A stretch of 64,000 nucleotides of DNA from JALORV01 sp963707445 (GTDB lineage Bacteria > Pseudomonadota > Gammaproteobacteria > Burkholderiales > Burkholderiaceae_F), in the NCBI GenBank assembly GCA_963707445.1, contig CAVPPW010000018.1:62001-126000 (forward strand), read 5' to 3'. This document shows, piece by piece, positions 28,769 to 37,839 of the stretch. The first letter of the stretch is position 1. Each line of letters starts with the position of its first letter. A program made the translations under genes and the position numbers. A model generated the notes under the pieces. That model ran no database searches. It had not been told where the DNA came from and saw only the letters and a program-made list of their open reading frames with translations.

Positions 28769-30389
28769 TCAGCCGGCAAAGCGCTCGCGCAGCCGGCGGT
28801 GAAGGATCTTTCCGGTCGCGGTGCGCGGCATCTCGCCCTCGGCGATGAACGAGACCGAGCGCGGCCGCTTGTAGCCGGCAATTCGGTCGCGACAGAAGTC
28901 GAGCACTTGGTCCTCGTTCAGCGTCGCATCGGGGTGGATGACGATGACGGCATGGACCGCCTCGCCCCACTTGTCGTGCGGGAGGCCGATGACTGCGACG
29001 TCCTTGACGCCGGGACAGCGCCCGACCACTTCCTCGACTTCCGACGGATAGACGTTCTCGCCACCGCTGATGATCATGTTGCTCTTGCGGTCCACCAGGT
29101 GCAGGTAGCCCTCGCCGTCGCGCAGCGCGAGATCGCCGACACTGCAGTAGCCGTCGGGGCGCAGCGCCTCGGCGGTCTTCTCCGGGTTACTGCCAATAGC
29201 CGTCGAAGGTGTAGGGCGTGCGCGAGTGAAGTTCGCCGACTGCGCCATCGGGCACGTCGCGGCCTTCGGAATCGAGCAGCCGCACCGGGCCTGAGCCGGT
29301 CCACTCGCGGCCGACCGAGCCGAGATGGGTCAGCTGCTCGTCGGGCCGCAGCAGCGTGACCCAGCCGGCTTCGGTGGATCCGTACAGTTCATACAGCTGC
29401 GAGTTGCTGAAGTGCTCGAGGATCGCCAGCTTGGTTTCGCGGCGCGCCGGCGCCGACGAGATCATCAGCTTGCGCATGCTCGACACGTCGTGGCGCGCCT
29501 TCACGGCCGGCGACAGGCCCAGCATCATGATGTAGTGCGTCGGCACCAGCGACGTGAAGGTCACGTGCTGCCGGGCCATCGAGTCGAGCAGCGCTTCGGG
29601 ATCGAAGCTGCGTCGATCGTCGACCACGCAGGTCGCACCGACATAGGTGAAGGTGAAGCTGAAGTACAGCGAGTTCGCGTGGCACATCGGCATCACCAGC
29701 AGTGCGGTGTCGCGGCGCGACAGCTCCATGTCCAGCGCGGTCACCAGCGAGATCAGTGCGCTGCCCTGGTGGTTGCGGATCGCTCCTTTCGGCCGGCCGG
29801 TGGTGCCCGACGTGTACATCAGCGCCCAGGTGTCGGTCGGCGTCACATCGACCGCCGGGGTGCGGCCCGCGCCGGCGCGCACCAGCGCTTCGTAGCCGCG
29901 CCATCCGCGCGGGGTCCGCGTGCCGCCGAAATGCACCCAGGCGTCCTTGCCGATCAGCGGCAGATTCGCGCGCACCGGCTCGATGCTTTCGAGCAATGCG
30001 TCCTGCACGACCATCGCGCGCGCCTCGCAGTTGGCGACGATGTATTCGATCTCCGCCGGTGTCAGACGGAAGTTGACCGGCACCGCGACCAGCCCGGCCT
30101 TGGCCAGCGCCACATACAGTTCGAGCCACTCGACGCAGTTGTAGGCGAGCAGCGCAACGCGGTCGCCCTTGACCAGCCCCAGGCCAAGCAGCGCGTTGGC
30201 CAGGCTGTTGCTGCGCTCGTTCCACTGGGCGAAGGTCAACGCACGCTTCGAATCGCGCGCACCGATCTTGTCGGGCTGCAGGCGCGCGTGCGCGGCGACA
30301 ATCTGGCCGACGTTGAGCACGCCGGGATTCGGCAGCGCGGCGGCCGCCGCGATGAGCCGCGCGTTCTTCGGCGTTGGGGCGCGGCTCAT
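28769..30389 (-). CDS. AMP-forming acyl-CoA synthetase / acyl ligase
   Basis: ANL-superfamily adenylating enzyme of about 540 residues. The P-loop-like motif is ALMYTSGTTGRPKGAIRNHQ. The core motif is LYELYGSTEAGWVTLL. The hinge/adenylate motif is GYLHLVDRKSNMIISGGENV, and the C-terminal catalytic Lys is in MPRTATGKILHRRLRE. It starts MSRAPTPKNARLIAAAAALP, its ATG overlapping the stop of the TPP-enzyme gene by four bases. One single-base shift near 29195 (FDGYWQ to NPEKTAEALR) divides the C-terminal domain. The acyl substrate cannot be predicted. Coupling to the TPP enzyme suggests that the two act on the same carboxylic acid pathway. Confidence 0.87.
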
Positions 30390-32107
30390 CGGCGGCGCGC
30401 CTGCTCCGCGTCGTCCCAGGCGGTCAGCGCCTGAAAATCAGGCACCCAGCCGAGGCCCTTGCCGGCATCAGAACTCGGCGCATCCCGCGTGACGACGACG
30501 TCGATCAGCGCCGGCGCGCGCTCGAACGCCTCTCGTATCGCGCCTGGGAGCCGCGCCGCCTCGGTCACGCGTTCGCCGTGCAGTCCGAACGCGCGCGCCA
30601 TCGCCGCATAGTCGCTCCACGCCAGCGTGGTGCCGACGATGCGTCCGCCGTAGTTCACCTCCTGGTCGTAGCGCTCGATGTTCCATGCGGCATTGTTGGC
30701 GACGATGAAGACGACCTTCGCACCGTGCCGCTGTGCGGTGTCGATCTCCATGGCGTTGATGCCGAAGGCGCCGTCACCGGTGACGACGACGACCTGCCGG
30801 TCCGGATGCAGCAGCGCGGCGGCGATGCCGTACGGCGTGCCGACACCGAGGCAGCCGAATGCCCCGGCGTCGAGGTAAGTGCGCGCGTCCAGTCCCATGC
30901 GGGCAAAACTGAGCAGATCGCCGCCGTCGGCGATCGTGATCGCATCCGGCCGCAGCGCTTCGCGCAGTGCCGCGAAGATCGGTTCGGATGCATCTTGCCG
31001 TCCTTGCCGGCCGGTGTCTGCGCGAGGCCGGCCGCATACTTTTCGGCGCGCCGCAGGTGCTCGCTGCGCAGGCTGCTGCGCCAGGCGGTATCGAGATTCG
31101 GGCTGCGGCCAGGCAAAGCTGCGTGTGATCGCCGCCAGCGCCAGGCCGGGATGCGCGAACAGTTCCACTTCGCCGCGCCGGTTTTCACGCAGCTCCTCGG
31201 CGTTGTCGCCGATCCTCAGCCAGCGCGCGTTCGGCCACACGGCCGGCGAGCCGTAGCCGGTCTGATAGTCGAGCTTGCGGCCGACGATGATGGCCAGATC
31301 GGTGTCCTGCATCGCGCGGGCTCGCACGGCGCCAACCACCGACTCATGCTCCGGGGGCACCAGGCCGCGGCTTTCCTGCGTGTCGATGTATAGCGCGCCG
31401 CTGGCGTCGAGGAACGAGACCAGTGCCGCGCGCGCGTCGAGCGCACCACGTCCGGTCAGCACCAGCGGCCGGCGCGCCTGCTTGATCAGCGCGACCGCGC
31501 GCTCGACCTCGGCCTCGTCGGGCGGAATGCGCCGCGGTGGTCGCGCCACGAGAAACTCGGGCAGCGCGACCCGTGGCGGCACCGTCTGGCGCAGCACGTC
31601 GGTCGGAATCTCGACGTAGACGGGCCCCGGCGGATTGCCGTCGCCGAGCGCGGTGGAGACCGCCTTGTCGAGGTCGCGCAGCAGGTTGTCGGCGACGCGC
31701 AGAGTGCGCGCGCTGCGCGTGACCGGCTTCAGCACGCCGACGTGATCGATGCCCTGCAGCGGACCGAGATCGTCCTGCGGCACCGGGGCGCAGCCGCCGA
31801 TCAGCAGGACCGGGACGCGCTCGAGCTGCGCATTGGCCATCGCCGTCACGCAGTTGGTCACGCCGGGGCCGGCGGTGACCATCGCGACGCCCAGGCCGCC
31901 GTACAGCACTGCATGCGCGTGCGCCATGTGCACGGCAGCGCCCTCGTCGCGCACGTCGATGATGCGCACGCCGCGCCGGCCGAGGTAATCCCAGATCGGC
32001 TGGATATGGCCGCCCTGCAGTCCATAGATGCGGTCGACGCCGCGGGCCACCAGAAACTCTGCGATCCACTCTGCGACCGTACGGGCGACTGCGGGCGCCG
32101 TGCTCAT
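30386..32107 (-). CDS. Thiamine-pyrophosphate-dependent enzyme of the acetolactate synthase / decarboxylase superfamily
   Basis: 573 residues. The N-terminal Pyr domain has ARGVDRIYGLQGGHIQPIWD and the catalytic Glu in IDVRDEGAAVHMAHAHAVLY, with VAMVTAGPGVTNCVTAMANA. The central domain follows. The C-terminal PP domain carries the TPP/Mg motif VVTGDGAFGINAMEIDTAQR with the Asn pair VANNAAW. The frame is open throughout, but about 30 residues between YRLAQQ and EPIFAALREAL are out of frame. The adjacent frame gives SLRSEHLRRAEKYAAGLAQT there, so two compensating indels lie near 31085 and 30995. Possible roles are acetolactate synthase-like, 2-hydroxyacyl-CoA lyase or 2-ketoacid decarboxylase; I cannot choose. 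Co-translated with the acyl ligase. Confidence 0.85.
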   Translation of the reverse strand: MSTAPAVARTVAEWIAEFLVARGVDRIYGLQGGHIQPIWDYLGRRGVRIIDVRDEGAAVHMAHAHAVLYGGLGVAMVTAGPGVTNCVTAMANAQLERVPVLLIGGCAPVPQDDLGPLQGIDHVGVLKPVTRSARTLRVADNLLRDLDKAVSTALGDGNPPGPVYVEIPTDVLRQTVPPRVALPEFLVARPPRRIPPDEAEVERAVALIKQARRPLVLTGRGALDARAALVSFLDASGALYIDTQESRGLVPPEHESVVGAVRARAMQDTDLAIIVGRKLDYQTGYGSPAVWPNARWLRIGDNAEELRENRRGEVELFAHPGLALAAITRSFAWPQPESRYRLAQQPAQRAPAARRKVCGRPRADTGRQGRQDASEPIFAALREALRPDAITIADGGDLLSFARMGLDARTYLDAGAFGCLGVGTPYGIAAALLHPDRQVVVVTGDGAFGINAMEIDTAQRHGAKVVFIVANNAAWNIERYDQEVNYGGRIVGTTLAWSDYAAMARAFGLHGERVTEAARLPGAIREAFERAPALIDVVVTRDAPSSDAGKGLGWVPDFQALTAWDDAEQARRR

Positions 32108-32252
32108 GATCCGCCTCCTCGTGTGCGCGGAAATGCTGGCAGCCGCGGCAAATCAGAAGCGTTCGCGCGGGAACGCCGCGGCCGCGAGCGCGGATTATCG
32201 ATCCGCGCAGCGCGCAGTCGTCAAGCGTGGCACGAGCCGTTCGCTCGCCGGA

Positions 32253-32612
32253 TTACTGCAGAGTGGACAGATACTCGATCAGGTCAGCGCGGTCGCGCGC
32301 ATCGTCGACGCGGTATCCCATGCGCTGGCCGGGAATCACGGCTTCCGGATCGGCGAGCCAGCGGTCAAGCGTCGTCGCAGTCCAGATGATCGTCGACGCC
32401 CTGAGCGCGAGCGAGTAGTCGTACGTCGTCACTGCACCGGCACGTCGCCCAAGGACACCGGCGTGCCGGGGTCCGACGCGATCCGCGTCGACCGAGTGAC
32501 ATGCGCCGCAACGGGATTCGTAGAGTTCGCGTCCGCGCACGGAGTCGGCCGCGAACGCACGGGCAATGTCAGCAGCGAGGCCATCCCGATGATCGCAGCA
32601 ATGTCGCAGCAC
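32253..32612 (-). CDS. Class I c-type cytochrome
   Basis: Periplasmic mono-haem cytochrome with haem site ESRCGACHSVDADRVGP. After it comes GVLGRRAGAVTTYDYSLALR, typical of cytochrome c2-like proteins (Met ligand expected in VIPGQRMGYRV), with end DLIEYLSTLQ. From GTG 32610-32612 the signal peptide is spoiled by shifts: the next frame reads AIIGMASLLTLPVRS, then ARAFAADSV returns to the haem frame. The mature protein probably begins at ADSVRGREL, about 100 residues. It lies 48 bases after the ferritin-like gene on the same strand. Confidence 0.82.
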   Translation of the reverse strand: MLRHCCDHRDGLAADIARAFAADSVRGRELYESRCGACHSVDADRVGPRHAGVLGRRAGAVTTYDYSLALRASTIIWTATTLDRWLADPEAVIPGQRMGYRVDDARDRADLIEYLSTLQ

Positions 32613-32660
32613 GGCGGTCGCGCCCGGTGCGCCGCGGGGCTCGAAGCGCGGCGGCGAAGA

Positions 32661-33236
32661 TCACGCGCCGAAGTACAGCGGGGCTGCGGGCAGCGCACGG
32701 CCAAGCGAACTCGACAGCACGGTCCAGTGCATCGTCTCGTCGGCGGCCAGGCGGCCGGCAATTTTTGCCAGCGCGGGATCGCGGAACGACGGAATGACAC
32801 CGAGATATGCATTGGTCGCACCCAGCTCGAGCCGCGTGGCCAGCGCGAGCACGTCGGCCTGGTTCTTCAGCATGCCGGCGTTGAGCGCCTTCGCATAATC
32901 GTCGAGCGATTTCTCGGCGACCGGCGTGCCACCCATTTTCTGGATCGTCGCGGCGAGCGCATCGCGATGGCCCTTGTGGTGCGACTGGAAGAGCACGGCG
33001 GTTTCGAGTACCGGCTTCTGCAGCAGGCCGCTTTGCGCGCCAAGCTGATAGGCAGCGATCGCCTCGTACTCGAGGCCGAGCGCAACGTTCAGAATCGCGG
33101 TGTCCTTGGCGGGATCGCCCTCGGCGCGTGCGAGGCGCGGAGCGCCGGCGAGCACGCCGACGGCAGCGGCCGACAGCGTCAGCGACGTGGACTGCGAAAG
33201 GAACTGGCGGCGCGCCAGCGGCACTGAGGTCGTCAT
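32661..33236 (-). CDS. Tat-exported ferritin-like domain protein
   Basis: 191 residues, intact, from ATG 33234-33236. The N-terminus MTTSVPLARRQFLSQSTSLT is a twin-arginine signal (ARRQFLS), followed by a hydrophobic stretch and an ARA cleavage site. The mature part is all-alpha: DTAILNVALGLEYEAIAAYQ, VLFQSHHKGHRDALAATIQK, VLALATRLELGATNAYLGVI and LAADETMHWTVLSSSLGRAL. The ExxH-like Glu and His placements (LEYEAIAAYQ, HHKGH, LELGATNAY, DETMHW) match a ferritin-like di-iron four-helix bundle. It sits between anti-sigma and cytochrome c genes on one strand, probably one operon. Confidence 0.8.
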   Translation of the reverse strand: MTTSVPLARRQFLSQSTSLTLSAAAVGVLAGAPRLARAEGDPAKDTAILNVALGLEYEAIAAYQLGAQSGLLQKPVLETAVLFQSHHKGHRDALAATIQKMGGTPVAEKSLDDYAKALNAGMLKNQADVLALATRLELGATNAYLGVIPSFRDPALAKIAGRLAADETMHWTVLSSSLGRALPAAPLYFGA

Positions 33237-33315
33237 CTTTCTCTCCGTCGTGGGTGCAGCCACGAACGGCTGCTATCGTCGATACGGATCGACGGTCGTG
33301 ACTTGGATGTCGACT

Positions 33316-33985
33316 TCAGCTGATGGCACCGACCAGGATCACCGGGCCGGTGGGGGCACCGGTGGGCGATCCTCCACGCGGCTCGACCGACACCGCAAGC
33401 TTGGCTCCCGCGCGCAGCCGCGCAGTGTTCGCCTCGGCAAGGGTCAGCCGTGCATCGAGGGCAGCCAGAACGCCGAGCGAAATCGGCGCGCCGCCTTCGG
33501 CAGGCAGCAGCCACAGTTCATAGCTCGACCCGCCGGGTGGCACGGACGGCCGGGCGGCGCGAAGAGCCAGGGTCTTTCGGTCCTGCGTGACGAGCGCAGT
33601 CACCGTCGTCGGCGCATCGGGGCCCGCGAGCTGCGCCAGCTCGGTCAACGTCTCGCCGGTCGGCCGCAGAACGACCAGCGCGACCGCGAGGGCCACCGCC
33701 GCGGTGGCCACAGCGGCCCACGCCGGCCAACCGAGTCGCGCGTGCCACGGACGTCGCAGGTTCAGTTCGCGTTGCAGGCGCTCCCAGCCGCCGGGGCGCG
33801 GTTCCACTGCGGAGGCTTCTCCGGGCAGCGGCGCATAGCGATTCGTCAGCAGCGCCAGCCGTTGCGCGACCAGCGGCTCATCGCGCATCGCGCGCTCGAA
33901 GCGTCTGCGTGCACGGCCGCGCAGCGTCCCCGATCAGGTACTCGCCGCACAGCGCGTCGAGGGCGCGGTGGCGCGACAGTTTCAT
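33316..33985 (-). CDS. Anti-sigma factor, RskA-type
   Basis: Membrane-bound regulator of the adjacent ECF sigma factor. The start ATG at 33983-33985 gives MKLSRHRALDALCGEYLIGD, the N-terminal sigma-binding segment. After a one-base shift near 33920 it continues MRDEPLVAQRLALLTNRYAP. A single membrane helix is visible (WPAWAAVATAAVALAVALVV). The periplasmic RskA domain contains ALRAARPSVPPGGSSYELWL then LPAEGGAPISLGVL, and ends ILVGAIS. About 222 residues. The ATG overlaps the place where the sigma gene should stop. Confidence 0.82.
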
Positions 33986-34585
33986 CGCTGGCGCCTCCAG
34001 ACACGACTCGACACAGCGCTTGAGGTTTTCCATGCCGCGCCGAACCCAGGTCTTCACGGTGCCGAGAGGCTTGCCGAGGTGCGCCGCAAGGTCCGCATGA
34101 CTCAGGCCCTGGTCGTAAGCGAGTACCAGCGCTTGCCGCTCCGGAGCCGCCAATTCGCCCAGGCAGCGGCGCAGGAAAGCGCGCACGCGCCGGTCGTCGA
34201 GGCGCTCGTCCTCGCCGCCGCCGCTCCAGTCGTACAGCCGATCGAGCGCCCCTTCGGCGTCTGCATCCGGCGTCTCGTGATACGAGTCGACACGCGCCAC
34301 GTCGTGGCTCTCCATGACATCGAGGGCGCGATGTCGAACGATGGCCGCCATCCAACCGACCGGAGCGCCTCCGACGGGATCGAAACTCCGCGCCGAATGC
34401 CAGATCCGCGTAAAGGCGTCGTGCAGAATTTCCTCGGCCAGTTCGCGTCGGCGCACGATCCGCAGCGCCACCCCGAGCAGCAGCGGTGCCGTCAGGCGAT
34501 AGAGCCGCTCGAAAGCCACAGCACTTGCCCGCCCGCGGGTCGCGGACTGAAGCAGCAGGTGCCTGATTTCCGCTTCGTCCAGCAT
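33982..34585 (-). CDS. ECF-type RNA polymerase sigma factor
   Basis: Sigma-70 family. Region 2 is residues 20-90 (AVAFERLYRLTAPLLLGVAL, LAEEILHDAFTRIWHSARSF, GWMAAIVRHRALDVMESHDV). Region 4 is residues 130-190 (LGELAAPERQALVLAYDQGL then SHADLAAHLGKPLGTVKTWV), a clear helix-turn-helix. As the bases stand, the frame runs without a stop into the anti-sigma N-terminus. The expected TGA (33982-33984, ATGA overlap) is one base out of frame, so an indel near the 3' end is more likely than a true fusion. About 200 residues. It probably controls its own operon, including the ferritin-like and cytochrome genes. Confidence 0.87.
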
Positions 34586-34734
34586 GCCTATCTAAGTTAC
34601 GGCTGAGCCCGCGCTTCGGATGTACGGCCGCGGGAACCGATCGAAAGCGCCGGCCGCGGCAATGCAATACAGCAGGATAAACGCGCGCGCCCATTGGAGC
34701 GGCTTGAGTTAGGTTCTAGGCTTGCCGCAGCATC

Positions 34735-35934
34735 ATGAAGACTCCCCGCGTCATTGCCCACCTCGACATGGACGCGTTCTATGCGTCGGTCGAACTGCTG
34801 CGCTACCCGGAGTTGCGCGGGCAGCCAGTGGTCATCGGCGGCGGCCGCGCGCACCAGCCGGTCTGGGAGTCCGACCCGGTGACCGGTGCACAGCATCGAC
34901 GGTTCTCGACGCTGCGTGGCTATGCCGGCCGCGGGGTCGCCACGACGGCGACCTACGAAGCGCGTGCGCTCGGTGTCAATTCGGCGATGGGCATGATGAA
35001 GGCGGCTGCGCTCGCGCCCGACGCTGTGCTGCTGCCGGTCGACTTCGACGAGTACCGCAAGTATTCGCGGCTGTTCAAGGCCGCGGTGCGCGCACTGGCG
35101 CCGCAGATCGAGGATCGCGGCATCGACGAGATCTATCTCGATCTGACCGAACTGGTCGCGGCACGCCTGCCTGACGACGATGAGGCCGTCGACGCCGACG
35201 ATGCCGAGCAGAACGTCTGGTGGTGCGCGCGCGAACTCGCCGGTGAACTGAAGCAGGCGGTACGCGCCGCGACCGGCCTCGGCTGCTCGATCGGTGTGGC
35301 CCCGAACAAGCTGATCGCCAAGATCGCGTCGGAGCTCGACAAGCCCGATGGCCTGACGGTCGTAACGCACAAGGAGGTCGCCACCCGACTGTGGCCCCTG
35401 TCGGTGCGGCGTCTGCACGGCGTCGGTCCGAAGTCGGCGGCGAAGCTGGCGCGGCTCGGTATCGCCACGATCGGCGAGCTGGCGCAGGCCGAACACCAGT
35501 GGCTGGCCCGGCACTTCGGTGCCAGTTATGCCGACTGGCTCGCGCGGGCGGCGCAAGGTCGCGACGATCGGCCGATCGTCACCGAGAGCGAGCCCAAGTC
35601 GATCAGCCGGGAAACGACCTTCGATCGCGACCTGCATGCGGTGCGCGATCGCTCGCAGCTGAGCCGCATCTTCACCGCGCTGTGCACCCAGCTCGCTGCC
35701 GACCTCGTGCGCAAGCGCTATGCCGGCCGCACGATCGGCATCAAGCTGCGTTTCGACGACTTCAGCACGGTGACTCGGGACCGGACGTTGCCGGCCGCGG
35801 TCAACGATGCGCAGGCGATTCGGCGGGCCGCCGGTGAATGCCTCAAGCGCGTCGACTTCACCCGCCGCATCCGTTTGCTGGGGGTGCGCGCCGGCGCGCT
35901 GGAGCCGCTCGCCCAAGCGCTGGATGATCAGTAG
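34735..35934 (+). CDS. dinB: DNA polymerase IV (Y-family)
   Basis: Error-prone translesion polymerase. 399 residues, intact. The catalytic sites are VIAHLDMDAFYASVELLRYP (first Asp pair and steric-gate region) and DRGIDEIYLDLTELVA (an IDE variant of the usual SIDE motif). Next come GLGCSIGVAPNKLIAKIASE, the helix-hairpin-helix RRLHGVGPKSAAKLARLGIA, and the little-finger domain (KSISRETTFDRDLHAVRDRS). There is an unusual insert around AHQPVWESDPVTGAQHRRFS between beta strands near residue 45. No clamp-binding motif is obvious at the C-terminus (AGALEPLAQALDDQ). No LexA-box consensus is evident upstream. Confidence 0.95.
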   Translation: MKTPRVIAHLDMDAFYASVELLRYPELRGQPVVIGGGRAHQPVWESDPVTGAQHRRFSTLRGYAGRGVATTATYEARALGVNSAMGMMKAAALAPDAVLLPVDFDEYRKYSRLFKAAVRALAPQIEDRGIDEIYLDLTELVAARLPDDDEAVDADDAEQNVWWCARELAGELKQAVRAATGLGCSIGVAPNKLIAKIASELDKPDGLTVVTHKEVATRLWPLSVRRLHGVGPKSAAKLARLGIATIGELAQAEHQWLARHFGASYADWLARAAQGRDDRPIVTESEPKSISRETTFDRDLHAVRDRSQLSRIFTALCTQLAADLVRKRYAGRTIGIKLRFDDFSTVTRDRTLPAAVNDAQAIRRAAGECLKRVDFTRRIRLLGVRAGALEPLAQALDDQ

Positions 35935-36473
35935 CCGCCCGTGGTGCGTGTCGCGTAGTACTCGTCCACGCGGAATACGAAATCGGAGCTTGCCAGCGGA
36001 ATGTGGCAGCTGCGGCAGGCAGTCAGGCTGTCGGCCGTCTTCTTGCCGCTGGCGTCGTATGCGGCGTACACCCAGTCGCCGGTCTTCAGTTCCTTCGGAA
36101 CGGTAGCGCCGTAACCGGCTCCCTTGGCCATCACGAAGACCCGCACGAGATTGCCTCTGATCAGCTTGCCGTCAGCGCCGGTTACAGGGTTGCCAGCGGC
36201 GTCGACCTGCGCGGCGAAGTTTTCCATGACGAGCACCGTGCCGTTCGCGAAGGATTGGCCCGCCTTGCTGCTAGCTCCTGTCGAGTTGATGTAGATGTCA
36301 CGCACTTCCTTCGCATCGGGCCGCTGGACCGAGGTGAGGTACTTCGGCCAGGCCCGATAGTCGACCGGAAGAGCCGCCTCGCCATCATTGATGGGCTTGG
36401 TGTGACTAGCGCAGCCGAACAGCACAGCCGCGCCAAGCGAAGCAATCAGTGTGGCAGCAAGCAGCAATCGCAT
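35928..36473 (-). CDS. Cytochrome P460-domain lipoprotein
   Basis: 181 residues, intact, from ATG 36471-36473. The signal MRLLLAATLIASLGAAVLFG with a following Cys gives a lipobox (LFGC), so it is probably membrane-anchored. The body has VDYRAWPKYLTSVQRPDAKE, VRDIYINSTGASSK and GTVLVMENFAAQVD, and the haem motif TACRSCHIPLASSDFVF (CxxCH) close to the C-terminus. These are features of P460-type domain proteins. The Lys that cross-links the haem in true P460 is not certain here. Its 3' end overlaps the end of dinB by seven bases (convergent). Confidence 0.82.
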   Translation of the reverse strand: MRLLLAATLIASLGAAVLFGCASHTKPINDGEAALPVDYRAWPKYLTSVQRPDAKEVRDIYINSTGASSKAGQSFANGTVLVMENFAAQVDAAGNPVTGADGKLIRGNLVRVFVMAKGAGYGATVPKELKTGDWVYAAYDASGKKTADSLTACRSCHIPLASSDFVFRVDEYYATRTTGGY

Positions 36474-36683
36474 GGTCGGATCCCCTTGTCTTAGAGGCTC
36501 AGCCGAAGTCTGGCGGAGCCCGAGCCGCGGATACTGGTGCCGCGTTGCCCGTTCGGTCAATCGCGCGGAGTAGCTGCGACGCGAGATCGAGACTCTCGTC
36601 TAGTCCGGTAGCGGTGTGAGGCCATTGTCGCGGTCGCGGACGTGATAGGTTGACGATCTTCAGTAACCATCGCTCGCTACGCC

Positions 36684-37830
36684 ATGACTTCCCAAGTTTC
36701 GCCCTGGATGTCGCCTGAGCTCGAGGTCTATCGCGACACATTGCGCCGTTTTGTCGAAACCGAGATCGTTCCGAACCAGGAACGCTTCGCGAAGCAACAG
36801 CATGTCGACCGTGCGCTGTGGACGAAGGCCGGCGAGCTCGGCGTGCTGTGCGCCGACATCCCCGAGGAATACGGCGGCGCCGGCGGCAATTTCGCGCACA
36901 TGGCCGCGCTGTTCGACGAGCTCGCCGCTGCTGGAGACACCTCGTTCGGCGTGCACGTGCATATCATCGTCGCGCACTACCTGCTGAATCACGGCACCGA
37001 GGAGCAGAAGCGCCGCTTGCTGCCGCAGCTCGCGAGCGGCGCGATGATCGGTGCGATCGCGATGTCCGAGCCGGCGGCCGGCTCCGATCTGCAGGGCGTG
37101 CGCACGCGGGCGGAGCGTGACGGCGACGCGTACGTCATCAACGGCTCGAAGACCTTCATCTCCAACGGCTATCTCGCCGACCTGATCGTCGTCGTCGCGA
37201 AGACCGATGCCGGCGGCCGGCTCGCGCGGACTGTCGCTGATGCTGGTCGAGACACGCAACGTGCAGGGATTCCGCGTCGGCCGCATCCTCGAAAAGGTCG
37301 GCCAGAAGGGCCAGGACACCTGCGAGCTTTTCTTCGACAACGTGCGCGTGCCCGCCGAGGCGATGCTCGGCGGGGTCGAGGGCAAGGGCTTCGCGCAGCT
37401 GATGTCGGAGCTGCCGTACGAGCGCACGCTGGTCGGTATCGGCGCGGTGGCTGCGATCGAGCGCGCGCTGCGGCTGACCGTTGAGTATGCGCGCGAGCGC
37501 AGCGCCTTCGGCCAGAAGCTGATCGAGATGCAGAACACGCGCTTCAAGCTGGCCGAGATCAAGACATTGGCCGTTGTCGCACGCACCTTCATCGACCGCT
37601 GCATCGAGCAGGTCATCGACGGGACGCTGGATACCGCCACCGCGTCGATGGCCAAGTGGTACCTGACCGATCTGCAGTGCAAGGTCGTCGACGAGTGCGT
37701 GCAGATCTTCGGAGGCTACGGCTATATGCTCGAATACCCGATCGCGCGCATGTACGTTGATGCGCGGGTGCAGCCGATCTACGGCGGCACCAACGAGATC
37801 ATGAAAGAGATCATCGCGCGCTCGCTGTAA
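36684..37830 (+). CDS. Acyl-CoA dehydrogenase
   Basis: FAD-dependent enzyme of about 382 residues that forms the first double bond in beta-oxidation-like pathways. Family blocks are LGVLCADIPEEYGGAGGNFA, IGAIAMSEPAAGSDLQGVRT, and after a one-base shift near 37215, SLMLVETRNVQGFRVGRILE, SAFGQKLIEMQNTRFKLAEI, and CVQIFGGYGYMLEYPIARMY ending PIYGGTNEIMKEIIARSL. The catalytic Glu should lie in the YGGTNEIM segment, as in short- and medium-chain enzymes. It is followed 9 bases later by a thiolase gene, so the two form an operon for acyl-CoA breakdown. Confidence 0.92.
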
Positions 37831-37839
37831 GGAGAAATC

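Noticed and set aside
33878..34585. True fusion of sigma factor and anti-sigma factor
   Set aside because: The fusion continues only to the next frame break; an ATGA overlap one base out of frame is the normal layout, so an indel is the simpler reading.
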